Assembly (NCBI GenBank): GCA_003260075.1
Contig: QLIY01000009.1
Span: forward strand, 7,499-71,498
Direction: 5' to 3'
Length of the DNA stretch: 64,000 nt
Origin: Phallusia mammillata
Taxonomy: Eukaryota; Chordata; Ascidiacea; Phlebobranchia; Ascidiidae
The notes under the pieces were generated by a model. That model did no database searches, was not told the origin of the DNA, and worked only from the letters and a program-made list of their open reading frames with translations. Of this stretch, positions 31,719-52,545 are shown piece after piece; position 1 is the stretch's first letter, and each line of letters opens with the position of its first letter. Made by a program: the position numbers and the translations under genes.

Positions 31719-33698
31719 ATGGTTATAGGAATATTTTCTAATGATCATGCGGTCAAATTGTTGTTCAACAAGTTTGTTGTGTTCATTGGAGATTCAGGTG
31801 GGTGTGTGTTCTGGACATATGTGTGTTTCTTTTGTATTTTGTGATAAATGATATCAGGTTTTGTAATTAATATAATCTGAGTTGTAAAAAATCTGAGTTG
31901 TAAGTTGTAATGCATTTTTTAGTTCAAAGAAGTGCATACAAGGATTTAGTTGTCTTGTTGAAGGAAAATAGATTCATCAGGGATGGAGAGTTGAAAAAGA
32001 AGGTACCACACAATTTTGATGTACAATAGTTTACACTTTACACAATGTTTTCTAATTGGACTAAAAATTTTTTTTTTCTAATTGGACTTAAACCCCCCCC
32101 CCGTCAAATTGTTGTTCAACAAGTTTGTTGTGTTCATTGGAGATTCAGGTAGGTGTGTGTTCTGGACATATGTGTGTTTGTTTTGTATTTTGTGATAAAT
32201 GATATCAGGTTTTGTAATAAATATAATCTAAAGTTGTAATGCATTTTTTTAGTTCAAAGGAGTGCATACAAGGATTTAGTTGTCTTGTTGAAGGAAAATA
32301 GATTCATTAGGGATGGAGAGTTGAAAAAGAAGGTACCACACAATTTTGATTTACAATAGTTTACACAATGCTTCTAATTGGACTTGGTAAATTTGCATAT
32401 CTCACCAATGACAATGTGATATGTGAAGGGTGAAAACAGCTTTAATGGAGATAGACTGGTTGAAAGAAGTGAATTAACAAACGGAGTTTCGTATCGAGAA
32501 GTGAGGGAATACAAAACTGACCACGTCTTGGTCAGGTGTGTATAAAAACTGTGACTACTACAAAAACTGCAAATTTTTTACTGTTGTGTGATAAACTTAT
32601 GCCTGGACTCTAAATGTGCGACTTAGGAAGAAAAAAACTCTTGTTTTAGGTTTTATTTTATCACTCGAATATACAATGATTACATGGAAAGCATTATAAA
32701 GGATTTTGAAGATGCAGATCAACCAACACCGGATGTTATATTTGTTAATTCATGTTTGTGGGACTTGTCCAGGTATATCTCTTGAATGTTGTACATAATA
32801 CTAAAAAGCATCAATAAAAGTGAAGTTAGAAATAAGAAATATATAGTTAGTGCAATAAACCTTACACAACAAAAAATCAAAATTAAATTGAATTGAAATA
32901 ATCAGTAGAAAACCCAAGTCAAAACCCAAGTGTTTACCAATTACTATTCGTAATGCATATAGTAGTCAATTTGCATTAGCTGATCATTTAATCAAGTTAC
33001 AGTATTTAATGGAAGCAACATTAAGGACTGTAGCATAGATCATTGTGGTTTCATACTTAAATTTTTTTGTGTGAGCGCCCTTGACAAAAACCAAACTTGC
33101 CTATATTTGGCCAAATAGTTTAAGAATGTCGAATTTGTTAGAAAAAGCTGTGTGTAAAGAGCTAGCAGTATTTGTACAACATTTGGCCTAAATTATAAAA
33201 TCTATACAGGATATTTTATTCAGTAGTGTATATTGATTGGTGTGTTTGACCCTGCAATCCCAGCCTTTGACCTGCTTTACACATAAATATGAGTACCTGC
33301 TATAAAAATGTTACCTTTATAGATATGGAAACAAATCTTCTGATATGTACACTCGAAATTTGGAGAAGTTTTGTAGCAGACTAGATAAAGCTGTGCCTGT
33401 TGAAACTTGCATTATTTGGAGGACAGCACTGCCTGTAAGCAATGATTTACAATGGAGTAGCTAGCCATAGGTGTGGAATGTAATTTCAAAAAAAAAAAAT
33501 TCCAATTTTTTTTTCAACTTGTGCAACTATTAATTTGGATTTCGACATGTTTATACTATTTATGGGTCCCCTTCCATGAAGGGTTTTTGTCCGTATTTTT
33601 TTTTCTTTTTTCTGTCTAATGCTGGTTTGTGAGACGCGTTGGTCAAGAAGAAGTGCTTCAAATTTATCAAAATTTGGACAGATGTTACATATTATTCT

Positions 33699-33782
<84 letters not shown>

Positions 33783-36700
33783 TTTTTAAAACGGCTGTAC
33801 TGACTAAAGTACATCATCTAGGACAGTGGTGGCCAAACTACGGCCAAACACCTTGCCTGGTTTTTTTCCAAGCACCATATTTACCACTGTGAACAAGCAG
33901 TGCAACAGCACTGGCTGCTTCTAGCAGTAGCTTGTGGCAAGTTTTTTTATTGCCCCCCCCCCTTATTTATTGTTATTCTACTACAATAATATATATTTTA
34001 ATAAAGATGGGTAAAAAAGTTTGGCCACCCCTGATCTAGGAGTTTTGTGCTTAGTTGGTGGGTGCAATGTGAGGTTTTCTAAAGAATTTTCTAACTTTTA
34101 ACAGGATTTACCCATTTTTACCCCCGACATATTCGTTTCTGTCTAACGCTGGTTTGTCAAACGCGCTTGGTCAAGATAGAGTGCTTTAAATTTCTTCAAA
34201 TTTACACAGCTGTTTGCTATTGTTTAAAACTTGATCCTCCTAAAGTTTGACCCCAAATGACGCAGCGGTTCACCCACAAGCCCCCAAAACGTAAAATTTG
34301 TAAAACAGCTGTACTGACTTAAGTACATAATCTGGTTTAAGCAGGGTATTCGTTTAATATTCAAAAATTTTGTCAGTTACCTTTACAACCCATAATATGT
34401 GTATACTATCGGTCAGATATAAGTCCCAAGGAAGGAATCCACTGGTTTACGATTAATGCGGCATAGCGGGAGTGCTCAGCTTGACGTCCGGACAGACGTT
34501 TTACGAGACAGTCGTTTGGGTGATTAGAAATCGGCTGTTTTTTTGTGCAGCAATACTGTGTCGTTTTATTGAGTTATCACGCGCATTTTCAGTTTTAGCG
34601 AAGGTTTTACACCTAAGATGTAATTTAAACTCGATAAACGTACTTCGGTTTCGTTTATGTCAGGCAAAACGTCGTTGATCAACATGAATATGAAAAAATA
34701 AACTTAACTTTTTCAAACGCCGCGATAAATGGTCTTTAAATTCTCGTTGTCAGCTTGGCCGTCGCATAACCACGGGTCACTAAAGGTCAACTTGTAGGCA
34801 TTACAACACAGATACGAATAACGTATCTTCTTTATTTTTGACAAATCAAATCAATCAGTCTTTAAGTCTTGTATAAATTAGGCTAAACGGTATTGTTGAA
34901 CACTGAGATCTGCGTGCTGTTAAAAACAGTGTAAAAAGGTCATTAAACGGTCGTTTTTGCGAAACTAAGTTAAGTGAAAAACAAGTTGTTGTGTATACCT
35001 TTGCAGCAAACGACTTTTTAATTTATAGTGTCTAATACAACAGTTAAGGCTTTCTAGAAAAATTTGTGTTTAAAAACTGACCTTGAACGACAATATCAAG
35101 GTCAAAGCAAGAGATTAACTTGAAAGTATTTTCCCCGTTGTTTTTTTACCGATTTTTGTAATTATATGACAATAATGATGCAAAAAGAATACGGACAAAA
35201 GCTTTTAAAGTTAAGTTAATGCTTTGTGAAAAATTTGTCCTTAAGAATCTAAAAATAACCGCAACATTCGTTTACCGTAAAACCGCATAAACACGCGTGT
35301 GGGGACCCATTCGTTTTTGCTTGCAAAAACAATCATGTGTGTAGATCAAATTATGTGTATAGTAAAATGGTAAATATCATATAGAATATATAAAATGGAA
35401 GTATATCAGAAAGCCACTTTTCTAGTTCATGTTTTGTTTAAGTTGGAACCTGTTTTAGGTAGATAACATTATGACAGAAAGACAGGTGAAGTTTATGAGG
35501 AGAAACACCATAAACATGTAGCTTAGGTGATTTTACCTCAGTTTGCCTATGGTACAAAATTACTCATTTGTTTCATATCCATTAAAATGACTCTGCAATG
35601 ACAAATGTTTTTTTACAAAGTCATTAAAAACGCTTACCCCATAAAGCACTCAAACATGAACAACAAGTTATATTATGGTTGTCCTTCACCATCCTTGTAT
35701 CTGAACTACTGAATCGCTATATGAATTCTTTGCAGCATTGTATGTAGAGATTACTGGTATTGTTTACTGTTTTTATAGTTGTTTAAGTGCAGTTACAAAG
35801 ACTAATGTCGGATTGCTTCGAATTTTTTTCTTGTTTAGCTTGGAGAGGATGCAAGGGGAGGATTTCTAGTGGAGAAAGTGAATCGCAACGTCTTGCTGGC
35901 AGATGTTTACCTTGCCAACTTCCGCGCTCATGCAGTCGTGACACGTCACAAGTATGACGTCATCGACATGCATTACCACTTTGCAGGTCAACTACGAAGG
36001 TGAGCATCTGACTCAACGTGTTTACTGATTTGTATTTTAGTTGTATTCACCCAGAAACGACTAAGCTCGTTACTTATGCAATTTTGCGTTAATACACACC
36101 GCGAGTTGGTTCTATCATCAACTAGCAGAAGGTTTGAAACACGCAGCACATTGTTGATAGCAATAAAAGATCGATTTATGGTTATATTGTTTTGAGGAAG
36201 TGCGGCACTATGGGTGCACTATAACTCATGTGAAGGCTTTAAAATTCTTGTGCTGGTTAGATTGGCGAAGGACGGTGTACATTGGAATCAGTACGCCCAT
36301 CGAAGAATGACCAACATGTTCCTGACCCATATATCACAAGCCTGGCGTCTAGGCGTTCCTGACAATCCGTTTCTTGAAAACGCAGATGTCAACAACTTCG
36401 ATTCGCATGGTATTCATTTAAACCACACTTTTTAATGCTAAAGGACTGGCATCAGGTCACGAAAATTTTCCCATACAACCAAACTAGTATAGCCGTGCAA
36501 TCGTATTAGATTGTGTGAACTGTGAACCGCAGTGGTCATTTATATAACTTACTCAAAATAGCGAATGCAAACTTGGAGACCGCAGGCCTGACTCGTATTA
36601 ATTTGTTTATTGCGGATAGCGAACATGACATAATAATATCAACCAGACTAGGAAGAGCATTGACAGACGCACGGGTGTAAACCCTGTAAAATGATTGAGC

Positions 36701-38397
36701 TTCGCCCCCCCCCCATATCAACCAGACTAGGAAGAGCATTGACAGACGCACGGGTGTAAACCAAATGATTGAGCTTCTCTCATTGTATTGCCCGCGGCCG
36801 TGTTTAACGTCCACCTGTATTTGGTTTGACTGGTCAATTTTCATTTAGGCCCTAATTAGAATGTAAGGTAACATCTGTTGTGAAAACACCGAACGAAATC
36901 AATTTTAATCATTCGTATGGGTCTGTATTGGTGTGCTGTCTCATTTTGCACTATTACCATTTTTTTATCGTACTGGGTTTGTTATTGCCAGATGTCAGCC
37001 AAAATACAACAGCCGTTCTTCAACAAGCGTACACGCCCAACATCGCCCCCCAGCGCAGGCAGCATTACCACACCACAGAGGAACAGCGTTATGGTGGTCC
37101 TATTCGACATGGCCACGAGATGATTAACGTCTACAACAACTTTTACCGTTTTGAGCAGGAAAACAACTATGTCGAGGTTAAATATATTGTTTGTATTGCC
37201 TAAGTGAAGTTTTGTTTTGTATCCCCCCTCCCCGTGAATGTTACGTGCTCACATATTAAATTGTGCTGGCATAGTATGACCTAAGGCTGCGTGTGTGTTT
37301 TGAAATGTTACTAGGGTCGAAATTGAATGATACTAAATGTTGTTGTTCTTCTAACAATTTAGAGAAACTGACTTCTACATTTAAACCTATTTTGGCCACC
37401 GGTGGGCGTATAACTAAGTGCAAATTACTCGCAGAAATCTCTTCCACCAGTTAATCACTACCAACAACCATTCTTTCCGATTGATCGGCCTACGGCATTA
37501 CCGTTTCAACCCTATGATTTTCGTCAGGATCAAACACAAGCTCATTCCATCCGTAATTGGGATTTTAGAAACGACTTTGTAAGTATTGTGTTACTTCATC
37601 GTACAATGAAATGTACAGATTGTTGGACTTGGCGCTTGGCTATGTTTGTTAAGGTTATGTTTATTTACTAAAAATAGTGTTTTTTGTCGCAAATACAAGT
37701 GTTTTATTGCAGTTTAACAATCACTATGGACTTCCTTTATCGTCAAACGCACATTTTTCTTTGGATTTGGCATCAAGTAAGTTCCAGTTGTTATAGTGTT
37801 ATTTTTTTTTTAAATCATCCAAAACAAAATGATAAAACGTAAACTGTAAAAGCATATAGAGCCAATAAACGTTCCCCCCCCCCTGGATTTGGCATCAAGT
37901 AAGTTCCAGTTGTTATAGTGTTATTTTTTTTAAAAAATCATCCAAAACAAAATGATAAAACGTAAACTGTTTATTACTTTTAGACAAACCTGCTTACGAA
38001 TCAGGAAAATAACTAAAAATACATAAGCCGCTAAAAGTACAACGTTTTGGGAGTTTTCATCCCAATTAAGCTTATAGTTCAAAAGGCGTCTTGTGCACCT
38101 ATTTTTAAAAATCGGTTATACTCCATCGAATCATATACGGTTAAAGAATTGTTTGAAATTTTATTGTAATATTCATTTAATGTTTTTTTGCCATTTGTGT
38201 TGCAAGTTCATGCTGTTTCCTATCCATGTGTAAACTTAATATGTTTTGTCATCATAGCCATGGTCCCGCCATCATACTATGGAAATGGAGATCCATCTTA
38301 CCCGTCAGTCAATCATCCCAACCGATTTATTGCAAGGCAAAATCGACTAAGACACAAGGGAAAAATGAATCCCTACGCACGCTTTCAAAAGTACTAA
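31719..38397 (+). CDS. PCED1: PC-esterase domain protein, PCED1/FAM113 family (copy B)
   Basis: Eleven exons (31719-31797, 31923-32002, 32429-32535, 32650-32772, 33323-33434, 35839-35999, 36261-36409, 36992-37176, 37435-37578, 37713-37776, 38258-38397) join in frame to 447 residues. Landmarks are VVFIGDSVQRSAYKDLVVLL (nucleophile Ser), YREVREY, RFYFITRIYNDYME, PDVIFVNSCLWDLSRYG, IIWRTALPLGEDA and LAKDGVHWNQYAHRR (Asp/His). The C-terminus is longer than in copy A and rich in Gln, Asn, Tyr and Pro (HYQQPFFPIDRP, YYGNGDPSYPS), probably disordered, with a basic end (RHKGKMNPYARFQKY). The tail of exon 1 plus exon 2 is repeated at 32103-32342 after a C run, and the exon 10 donor at about 37884; these copies were left out. 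Intron 5 is large and holds a repeat, a poly-C tract and a hAT MITE. Confidence 0.92.
31750..32342. repeat. Poly-C separated duplication of PCED1-B exons 1-2
   Basis: 31750-32090 (end of exon 1, intron 1, exon 2, start of intron 2) recurs at 32103-32342 after a C run (about 32093-32102). The exon copies are near identical and intron 1 has small indels. Using both would give a duplicated block I, so one is artefactual or allelic. Confidence 0.75.
33702..33782. repeat. ~81-base poly-C tract
   Basis: An uninterrupted C run in intron 5 of PCED1-B, the counterpart of the 57-G run at 13534. Confidence 0.85.
33824..34033. mobile_element. hAT-type MITE in PCED1-B intron 5
   Basis: Ends CAGTGGTGGCCAAAC and GTTTGGCCACCCCTG with identical ATCTAGGA duplications (33816-33823, 34034-34041). 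Same family as 55227-55598 but shorter. A related site near 34320-34333 ('acataatctgg') lacks it. A C run lies inside at about 33952-33961. Confidence 0.92.
36644..36780. repeat. Poly-C separated duplication in PCED1-B intron 7
   Basis: About 60 bp ending at the C run 36704-36713 are repeated directly after it. Confidence 0.7.
37766..37970. repeat. Poly-C separated duplication at the PCED1-B exon 10 donor
   Basis: 'tggatttggcatcaagtaag' and about 75 further bases recur after a C run at about 37875-37883. Confidence 0.75.
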
Positions 38398-39993
38398 AGC
38401 ATTTTCTATCCATCCAAGTTTGCTTTCGCCAAAGTTGAATTCCCGCTTTTTCATGTTAGTTAAACTCGGGTATGTTTAGCGATTGGCTTTTAGGCGCATT
38501 ATGATATTTTTTCTTATTGTAACATCAGGGTTGTTATTTGCTGCTAATATTTCCTGACACTCCCTACTACATATATGTGTAGTCGGTATGGTTGGTTATT
38601 GCAGTAGTGTGGTTGGTTTGGAGTGGCCAACATTTCCGCCTGCTTTTTAGCAACAACAAAGTGTTTCATTTCCCGTTTTTTTTCCAGCAAATACCATAAC
38701 ATGTCGATTTCTGTCGCAAATGCCTCCCCCCCCCCCCGCCTGCTTTTTAGCAACAACAAAGTGTTTCATTTCCCGTTTTTTTTTTGCCAGCAAATACCAT
38801 AACATGTCGATTTCTGTCGCAAATGCCTAAAAAAAACTCATTTTCCGAATTTACTTGTCAAAATTATGATGCCGTGTGCATAATATGAGCAAAAGTGTTT
38901 CCTACATGTATAATTTGCAGATATATAAAAAAAATTTGCAAAACATTACAACGCCAACTACCATTTATAGTGCCTACGCTTTAGTTGAACGTCCAGTGTT
39001 TGTTTAAAACTTTGTCCATTTTCAATTGTGTGCTAATTTTACCCTTTACGCTTCTACTCTTCTAGTGGTGATATTAATTCATTGTAGTTGTTCAGTGCAA
39101 CTTGTCGAAAAATGTACGCCTGCATGTTTGGCTCGAGGTGTTGGTCTATCATATGTAGCACTGTGTTTTCATCTGGGTTTCTAGCAATGGTTTACCTCAT
39201 TTTTACACAAAAATCTGCTATCGTGTGCTAACTCCGTTCGTGTTTGTTTCTTATGCCACTTCTTTGTGTATGCGACAGGAATTATCAGAGCTTAGGTTTT
39301 TATTTAATTTACTTTCCATTTTAGTGTTAAGTGATGGAGGGCTTCTAAATTGTGTCTGTTTTCTACTTTGGTGTTTGTGTTCCAGTGTCACTGCGACTAA
39401 ATTCGTTGCTATTTTCTTTATTTTTCGTTGATGTTTTTTCGTTATGGATGTTTTTTCTTAGTGTGACAGAAAACAACCTGTGACACAATTTATTGATTTA
39501 ATAGTTTTTGTCATAGATGGCCAGGTTTTTAACTTGGGACCATTTAGTTGAAAGTGCAGAAGTTGAGACCACGTTTACAAAAGTGAAAAAGTACAAAAAA
39601 TATGTGTCTCACTGAAAGTGGACCCAAAATGCCAAAGTAAAAGCAGAAATATGTGTCTTTTTGAGTTTTGCGTGAAAGATAACAAGAACACCAAAGTACA
39701 ACAAATAAATACACATATATATATATTTGTGATTAGGTTTAACTTCCAAGTCCGTTACAGTGTTAATAAAAGCGGGCTAGATAACAAAATAAAAATAGCA
39801 TTAATATGATATCTGTGCCACTTGTTTAAAGCGTTACGCTTGGCTGGTTTTTGCATTGTGCTTTTTAAGATGTTCTCATAAAATAGGCACTTCAACGTCC
39901 AACTCGTGTGTTTACAAAAATCTGTAACGTTTTGCCCTCTTTAAGTTGTGTGACTTCCGAAGCTGTAAGCATAAATGGGGATAAGGATTGCAA
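38398..39993. other. Intergenic between PCED1-B and KDM1B; no gene seen
   Basis: Holds PCED1-B 3' UTR and a poly-C separated duplication (38640-38726 and 38738-38830). An 'aaaagcagaaatatgtgtctttttgag' segment at about 39640 is also found at 31305. A short (AT)n lies near 39712. The KDM1B promoter should lie at the right end; no TATA box was recognised. Confidence 0.4.
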
Positions 39994-48265
<8,272 letters not shown>

Positions 48266-50292
48266 ACGATTTGCCCGGAGTTGTAAGGATGAAGCAACTA
48301 AAGAGTGACACAACTTTTAACACTGTGCAAGGCTTATATCATGCCGAGGACAGGACAGTGGTACTTTGTATTGACTCCCGACTTCGCTTGTAGTAAGCTT
48401 GTGGTTTTTGTAATGAAATGCATCGCATTGGGCTTTAGAAAGACTGCAATCTGAACAGTGTACAAATACCTCAATAATTTGGCACCGTTTCGGCCAGGTG
48501 CTTGCTGATCACAAGCCTAGTTACGCAACATCGAGTTTATTATGTTGTTTTGTTCGAAAGCTAGCACAGAATAGATTTAGACTCATGTCACAGCTATTCC
48601 GGCAATTAGTCTCCCATTATGAAACATGTTTATGTGAATTGTACACTGCTTATTACAAAATGACCAGCAAAATGTACAAACTGTTCGGTACCAAAGTAAC
48701 TTGTCTTTTTGATTGATACAGATTTTTTGTAAAAGAAAGTTTTTTGTTATAGATTTTTTTTCATTTGCCGCATGTTTTTTGTGCTTTTGTTTGCATCAAG
48801 TGGATCTCTTGTGTGTGATTTACATATTAAGTTTAGTGGAATACAATACCTGCGCACATAAAACAGTACTTATTACAATGGTACTCAAAACGCAATGGAA
48901 AAAATGATTTTTTGCCATAGTGGTTACCAACTAATTTTAAATATTTCCAATTGTTTTGAATAGAACAGCTAAATCTCTCTGTGTCTCATACAGTCGGTGC
49001 GCAGCAGACTCCACGTGTAGGCGACAAATAAAGGCTATGTCTGTTCAGCGTGCACCTTCTGCAGCAAGCAAGCTTTGCTGAAGAGCTTTCAGTCTCGTTT
49101 CGCATGGGTGCACATGGTCAATGGTGTTGCACCACAGTGCGCTTGAAATTGGTCTGTGGCATTGTTGTCGGGGTTAAGGTGAAGCTGGGCGATGGGGTTG
49201 AGTGAGATGAGAGATAGAGAACGAGAAATAGAGGAACACTAAAACAATTAATAGGTTTCTATTGAGAGTAAATTCTAGTTGGTCCCAGTCAAGGCTTGTG
49301 CAAAGTCGCAAGTAGTATATTTTAAAGTAATTTGAATCTAATATTTTTAAATATTGTTTGCTCCGGTTAGCTTTGTGTAGCTGAGTTCCATCTGCATTTG
49401 TGTAGTAAATCTTGTTTTATGCAGTTTGGTTACTGCTCAGTTGCAACAAACAATGTATTTTTACTGTACAACGGTTTTACGCAGGTCCGTGAATCATTTA
49501 GGCCCTAAATTTTAGAGGAAAAATCAATTGGGATAGGACTGGGAAACAGAGTTCAGCACTATAGCTAGGTGGCAAGTCTGAATCAAGTTGAGTGCTTTTA
49601 AAGATCGTTTTCAAGTATTTGAAACGAGCAGGCCAAGCCTCCCATCTACCGTCTGTGGTTTGCCCTAATCCAAATAATTTAGCAGTAGCCTATATTGTGA
49701 CATAAAGCAAAGATTAAAAAGTCGTTTGGAAACGAGCCTCTCAAACGTGCGCTGACAGTTAAACGTTGTGCCTCTTTACATACTTCAAATACCTGACACT
49801 ACCAGTGCAATAAAGCTTGGAGTACATTAGATGAAAATCCACAAACCAGGCGACTCTGATAAGAGTAACCTCGCTCCAAGCAAACAATTCAACGACCAAC
49901 CATATCGCGAGGCGTTGCAACTTTTTTCCTACATGTTTATTCACAACCCACAGAGTTGTACCGTAGCCGGTACAGTGCATAGAAACTACAAGTACTCCTT
50001 GAACATGACAAAGCGTACGCACTGTACTGTTGGCTGTGATGTGATCAAAAACCGTTTGGCAATATAACTTAGATCCAATCTTTCTTTAAGTTTCTTTTGT
50101 CGGTTGAACTAGAAAGCAGTTCTATCAGTAATATTTTGTTGGCAACTGGAACAGGTATTTCAGTCAAAAATATCAATTTTAGGTTTAAGTTCTTTGAATA
50201 CCAAAGTTTATGTACTCTGAAGATGCATGTTTTGTTTGTTTTGAGACTTTTTAACAGAATCAGGTTGCCATTAGTTAACACATTAAGGAATA
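48266..50292. other. Intergenic between KDM1B and the GST array; no gene seen
   Basis: Contains the KDM1B 3' UTR and about 2 kb with only short, composition-driven open frames. A T-rich acceptor (TTTTTAACAG, ends about 50259) precedes the first GST start by ~34 bases, so a noncoding first exon of GST-1 probably lies in this interval. Confidence 0.4.
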
Positions 50293-51987
50293 ATGCCTAC
50301 CTATAAACTTTGCTACTTCGACATTCGCGGATTGGGCGAAATGATTCGTCTCATGTTCAAAGATGCTGGTGTTGAGTTTGAAGACTGCCGAGTAAATTTC
50401 AACGACTGGACTCCGATAAAACCAAGTAAGTGGCAAAAAACAGTACATATATAACCTGCATTACAAGTATAGATTTATATTGGATTATTTTTGCAGCGAT
50501 GCCTTTTGGTAAAATGCCTGTGTTATTTGTGGACGGCAAACCGTTGGCCCACAGTCGAGCAATTGTGCGGTATCTTGCAAGAGAGTTAAATTATTCCGGG
50601 CAAAATTCGTTCGAAACAGGAGAGATTGACGTCTGGTTTGAAACTTTGTTTGAGTTATTCGACAAACTTCCATGGTCGGAAAATGATGAAACTAAAAAGG
50701 TAAGTCGAGTATAGGCTAAGAAGTCGAGACGTAATGCTTACTACGTCATTGTTTCCAGGCGGAGCTAATCATCAAGTTTATGAAGGAAGAGGCAGGGCCA
50801 AAATTTGAGAAACTGGAAGCGCAGATCAAGGCAAATGGTGGGCCATATGTGATGGGCAAGGTATGTCGGACTTTTATGTGATCGTTTGTGTAAAAATGTT
50901 CGCTGCTAAAAGTTAAACTTTAGAAAGTCCCTATTGTCCTCATACTTGGAATGTGGTTGGATATTTAGCGTCATCAGACCACTTCGGCGTAGTTTTTTAT
51001 TAGAGATGTACCGAATATTCGGTTTGCCGAATTTATTCGGCCGAATCGGCCACTTTTGCAAAGATTCGGTTTCGGCCGAATAATTTGTTGCGATTCGGCG
51101 GAAACCGAATCTTTTATGAACACACATTTGAAGCGTTAAGCGTGTCTTTCCTGCTAAGTACATCAGTTATTATAGTTTTTACCACATTATCGTTTTCCCC
51201 ACTGCAGACAACTAAATAGTAATTTATTGTCGGGTTGGAAATTATGCTTAAGGCAATGTTAAACCCGACAGAACTGAAATAAGGACGAAACACAACCATT
51301 CTGCACTAATTGCCTGGTAGATAAACTTATGTTTTCATGTCAAACGCGTACCGTACGACTTCGCGTGACGTCATAAATGATTCGGTTGATGCGGCCGAAT
51401 TTATTCGGCAAAACCGCCGAATATTCGGTTTCGGCCGAATCGAAATTTCGCCGATTCGGTACATCACTAGTTTTTATCACAACAAAAGGACAGCCATACG
51501 ATCCTATGCTAATTTCTTTGTCACCAGCAGATGAGACCTGATATTGGTCCCCCCCCCCATTTCGCCGATTCGGTACATCACTAGTTTTTATCACAACAAA
51601 AGGACAACCATACGATCCTATGCTAATTTCTTTGTCACCTGCAGATGAGACCTGATATTGGCCGAAACAGTGTGTCTGGTCTAAAACTTATCAAAATCTT
51701 ATACTTTTCTTAAGAGTACATGATTAAAAATTTATTACCTTTAATTTGGTTTTAGGAAAGTAACTTTCGATATAACTTTCCTAATAGTCATGTTCAAATA
51801 ACATTGTGTCTTATTTTAGAACGCGACGTTTGTCGATTTTGCGATGTTGGGGCTTGCCGACCTGTTTCTGAGTAAGTTTAAAATCGCACTTGATGATTAT
51901 CCGGGAGTCATGAAGCAGCTTAAAGCAATGAGAGAAAGGCCAAACGTGGCGGCATGGATTGCCAAAAGACCAAGCAGTGATTATTAA
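50293..51987 (+). CDS. Sigma-class glutathione S-transferase (HPGDS-like), copy 1
   Basis: Four exons (50293-50425, 50497-50699, 50759-50860, 51820-51987) give 201 residues, the usual length of sigma GSTs. The thioredoxin-fold N-domain starts MPTYKLCYFDIRGLGEMIR, with catalytic Tyr in KLCYFD and the RG..E motif. Then FGKMPVLFVDG with cis-Pro and HSRAIVRYLA carrying the SR/Ser glutathione site. The helical C-domain ends DYPGVMKQLKAMRERPNVAAWIAKRP. It conjugates glutathione to electrophiles; some relatives make prostaglandin D2, which cannot be judged from sequence. First of four in a same-strand array. Intron 3 contains a MITE and a poly-C duplication. Polyadenylation signal at 52032. Confidence 0.93.
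51001..51469. mobile_element. TTCGG-rich hAT-type MITE in GST-1 intron 3
   Basis: Ends TAGAGATGTACCGAAT and ATTCGGTACATCACTA are inverted. They are flanked by TTTTTTAT and GTTTTTAT (one mismatch). The interior is filled with TTCGGCCGAA palindromes. A related fragment lies at about 60030-60110. A copy of the right end recurs after the C run at about 51550-51557. Confidence 0.8.
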
Positions 51988-52410
51988 GCGTCAGTCATTT
52001 GTAATAATGACTCGTATGTCGGCTATTTTCCAATAAATCAATTTCATGTACATTATCGGTTGGTTATTTGCGTCTCTCATAGCCAGTTTTGTTGCACAAA
52101 AACAAGCAAAAACTCTGCATGGCTCATGAGTGACTAAGCAAATATTTGGCTTCAATATATGACTTGGCAAATATGGCCGACGTGACTATAATGTCTCGGA
52201 ATAGTCCTGTGGCGGTTAGAGATAACGTGCTGCTTTAATTATGTTTGACGTCCATTGGTATTTGTTTTAGATGCCACAGCAAACATGCGCCACATAACTT
52301 TACCATCATGTGTTACTATGCTTGTTGCGTCCAAGTGCACGTGAACAAAATAAGATACGATGACGCAGCAAAATCTCGCAATGTAAGCAAGTTCTCGAAG
52401 CAATCGTGGT

Positions 52411-52545
52411 ATGTTGTGGAGACGCGGCAACGTATCGTTACTAAATGAGGTGTGGCCGTTGCAACTGCGCACTAAACCACCCCCCCCCCCTGTGGAGACG
52501 CGGCAACGTATCGTTACTAAATGAGGTGTGGCCGTTGCCACTGCG
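52411..52545. repeat. Poly-C separated duplication upstream of GST-2
   Basis: 'tgtggagacgcggcaacgtatcg' and neighbouring bases occur before and after ten C (52479-52488). Confidence 0.7.

Larger units (their letters stand above)
33558..34315 (+). repeat. GGTCCCC-ended interspersed repeat (copy 2) with internal duplication
   Basis: Starts TATGGGTCCCCTTCCATGAAGG and shares internal text with the minus-strand copy at 1-235. The 'tctgtctaa.gctggttt' part occurs at both 33612 and 34137, and 'gctgtactgact.aagtacat' at both 33795 and 34312, on either side of the poly-C tract and a hAT insertion. An inverted GTGGGGACCCAT at 35300 may be the true far end of a larger element. Confidence 0.55.

Noticed and set aside
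33629..33892. Proline-rich open frame
   Set aside because: The polyproline comes from the ~81-C tract in an intron and repeat.
31719..38397. Tandem duplication of the PCED1-B block I exons as a real bi-nucleophile enzyme
   Set aside because: The copies are separated by poly-C like the other artefacts and the second copy lacks a complete exon 1.
49831..50067. 78-residue open frame before the GST array
   Set aside because: No homology, no splice context and no codon-use signal; likely chance.
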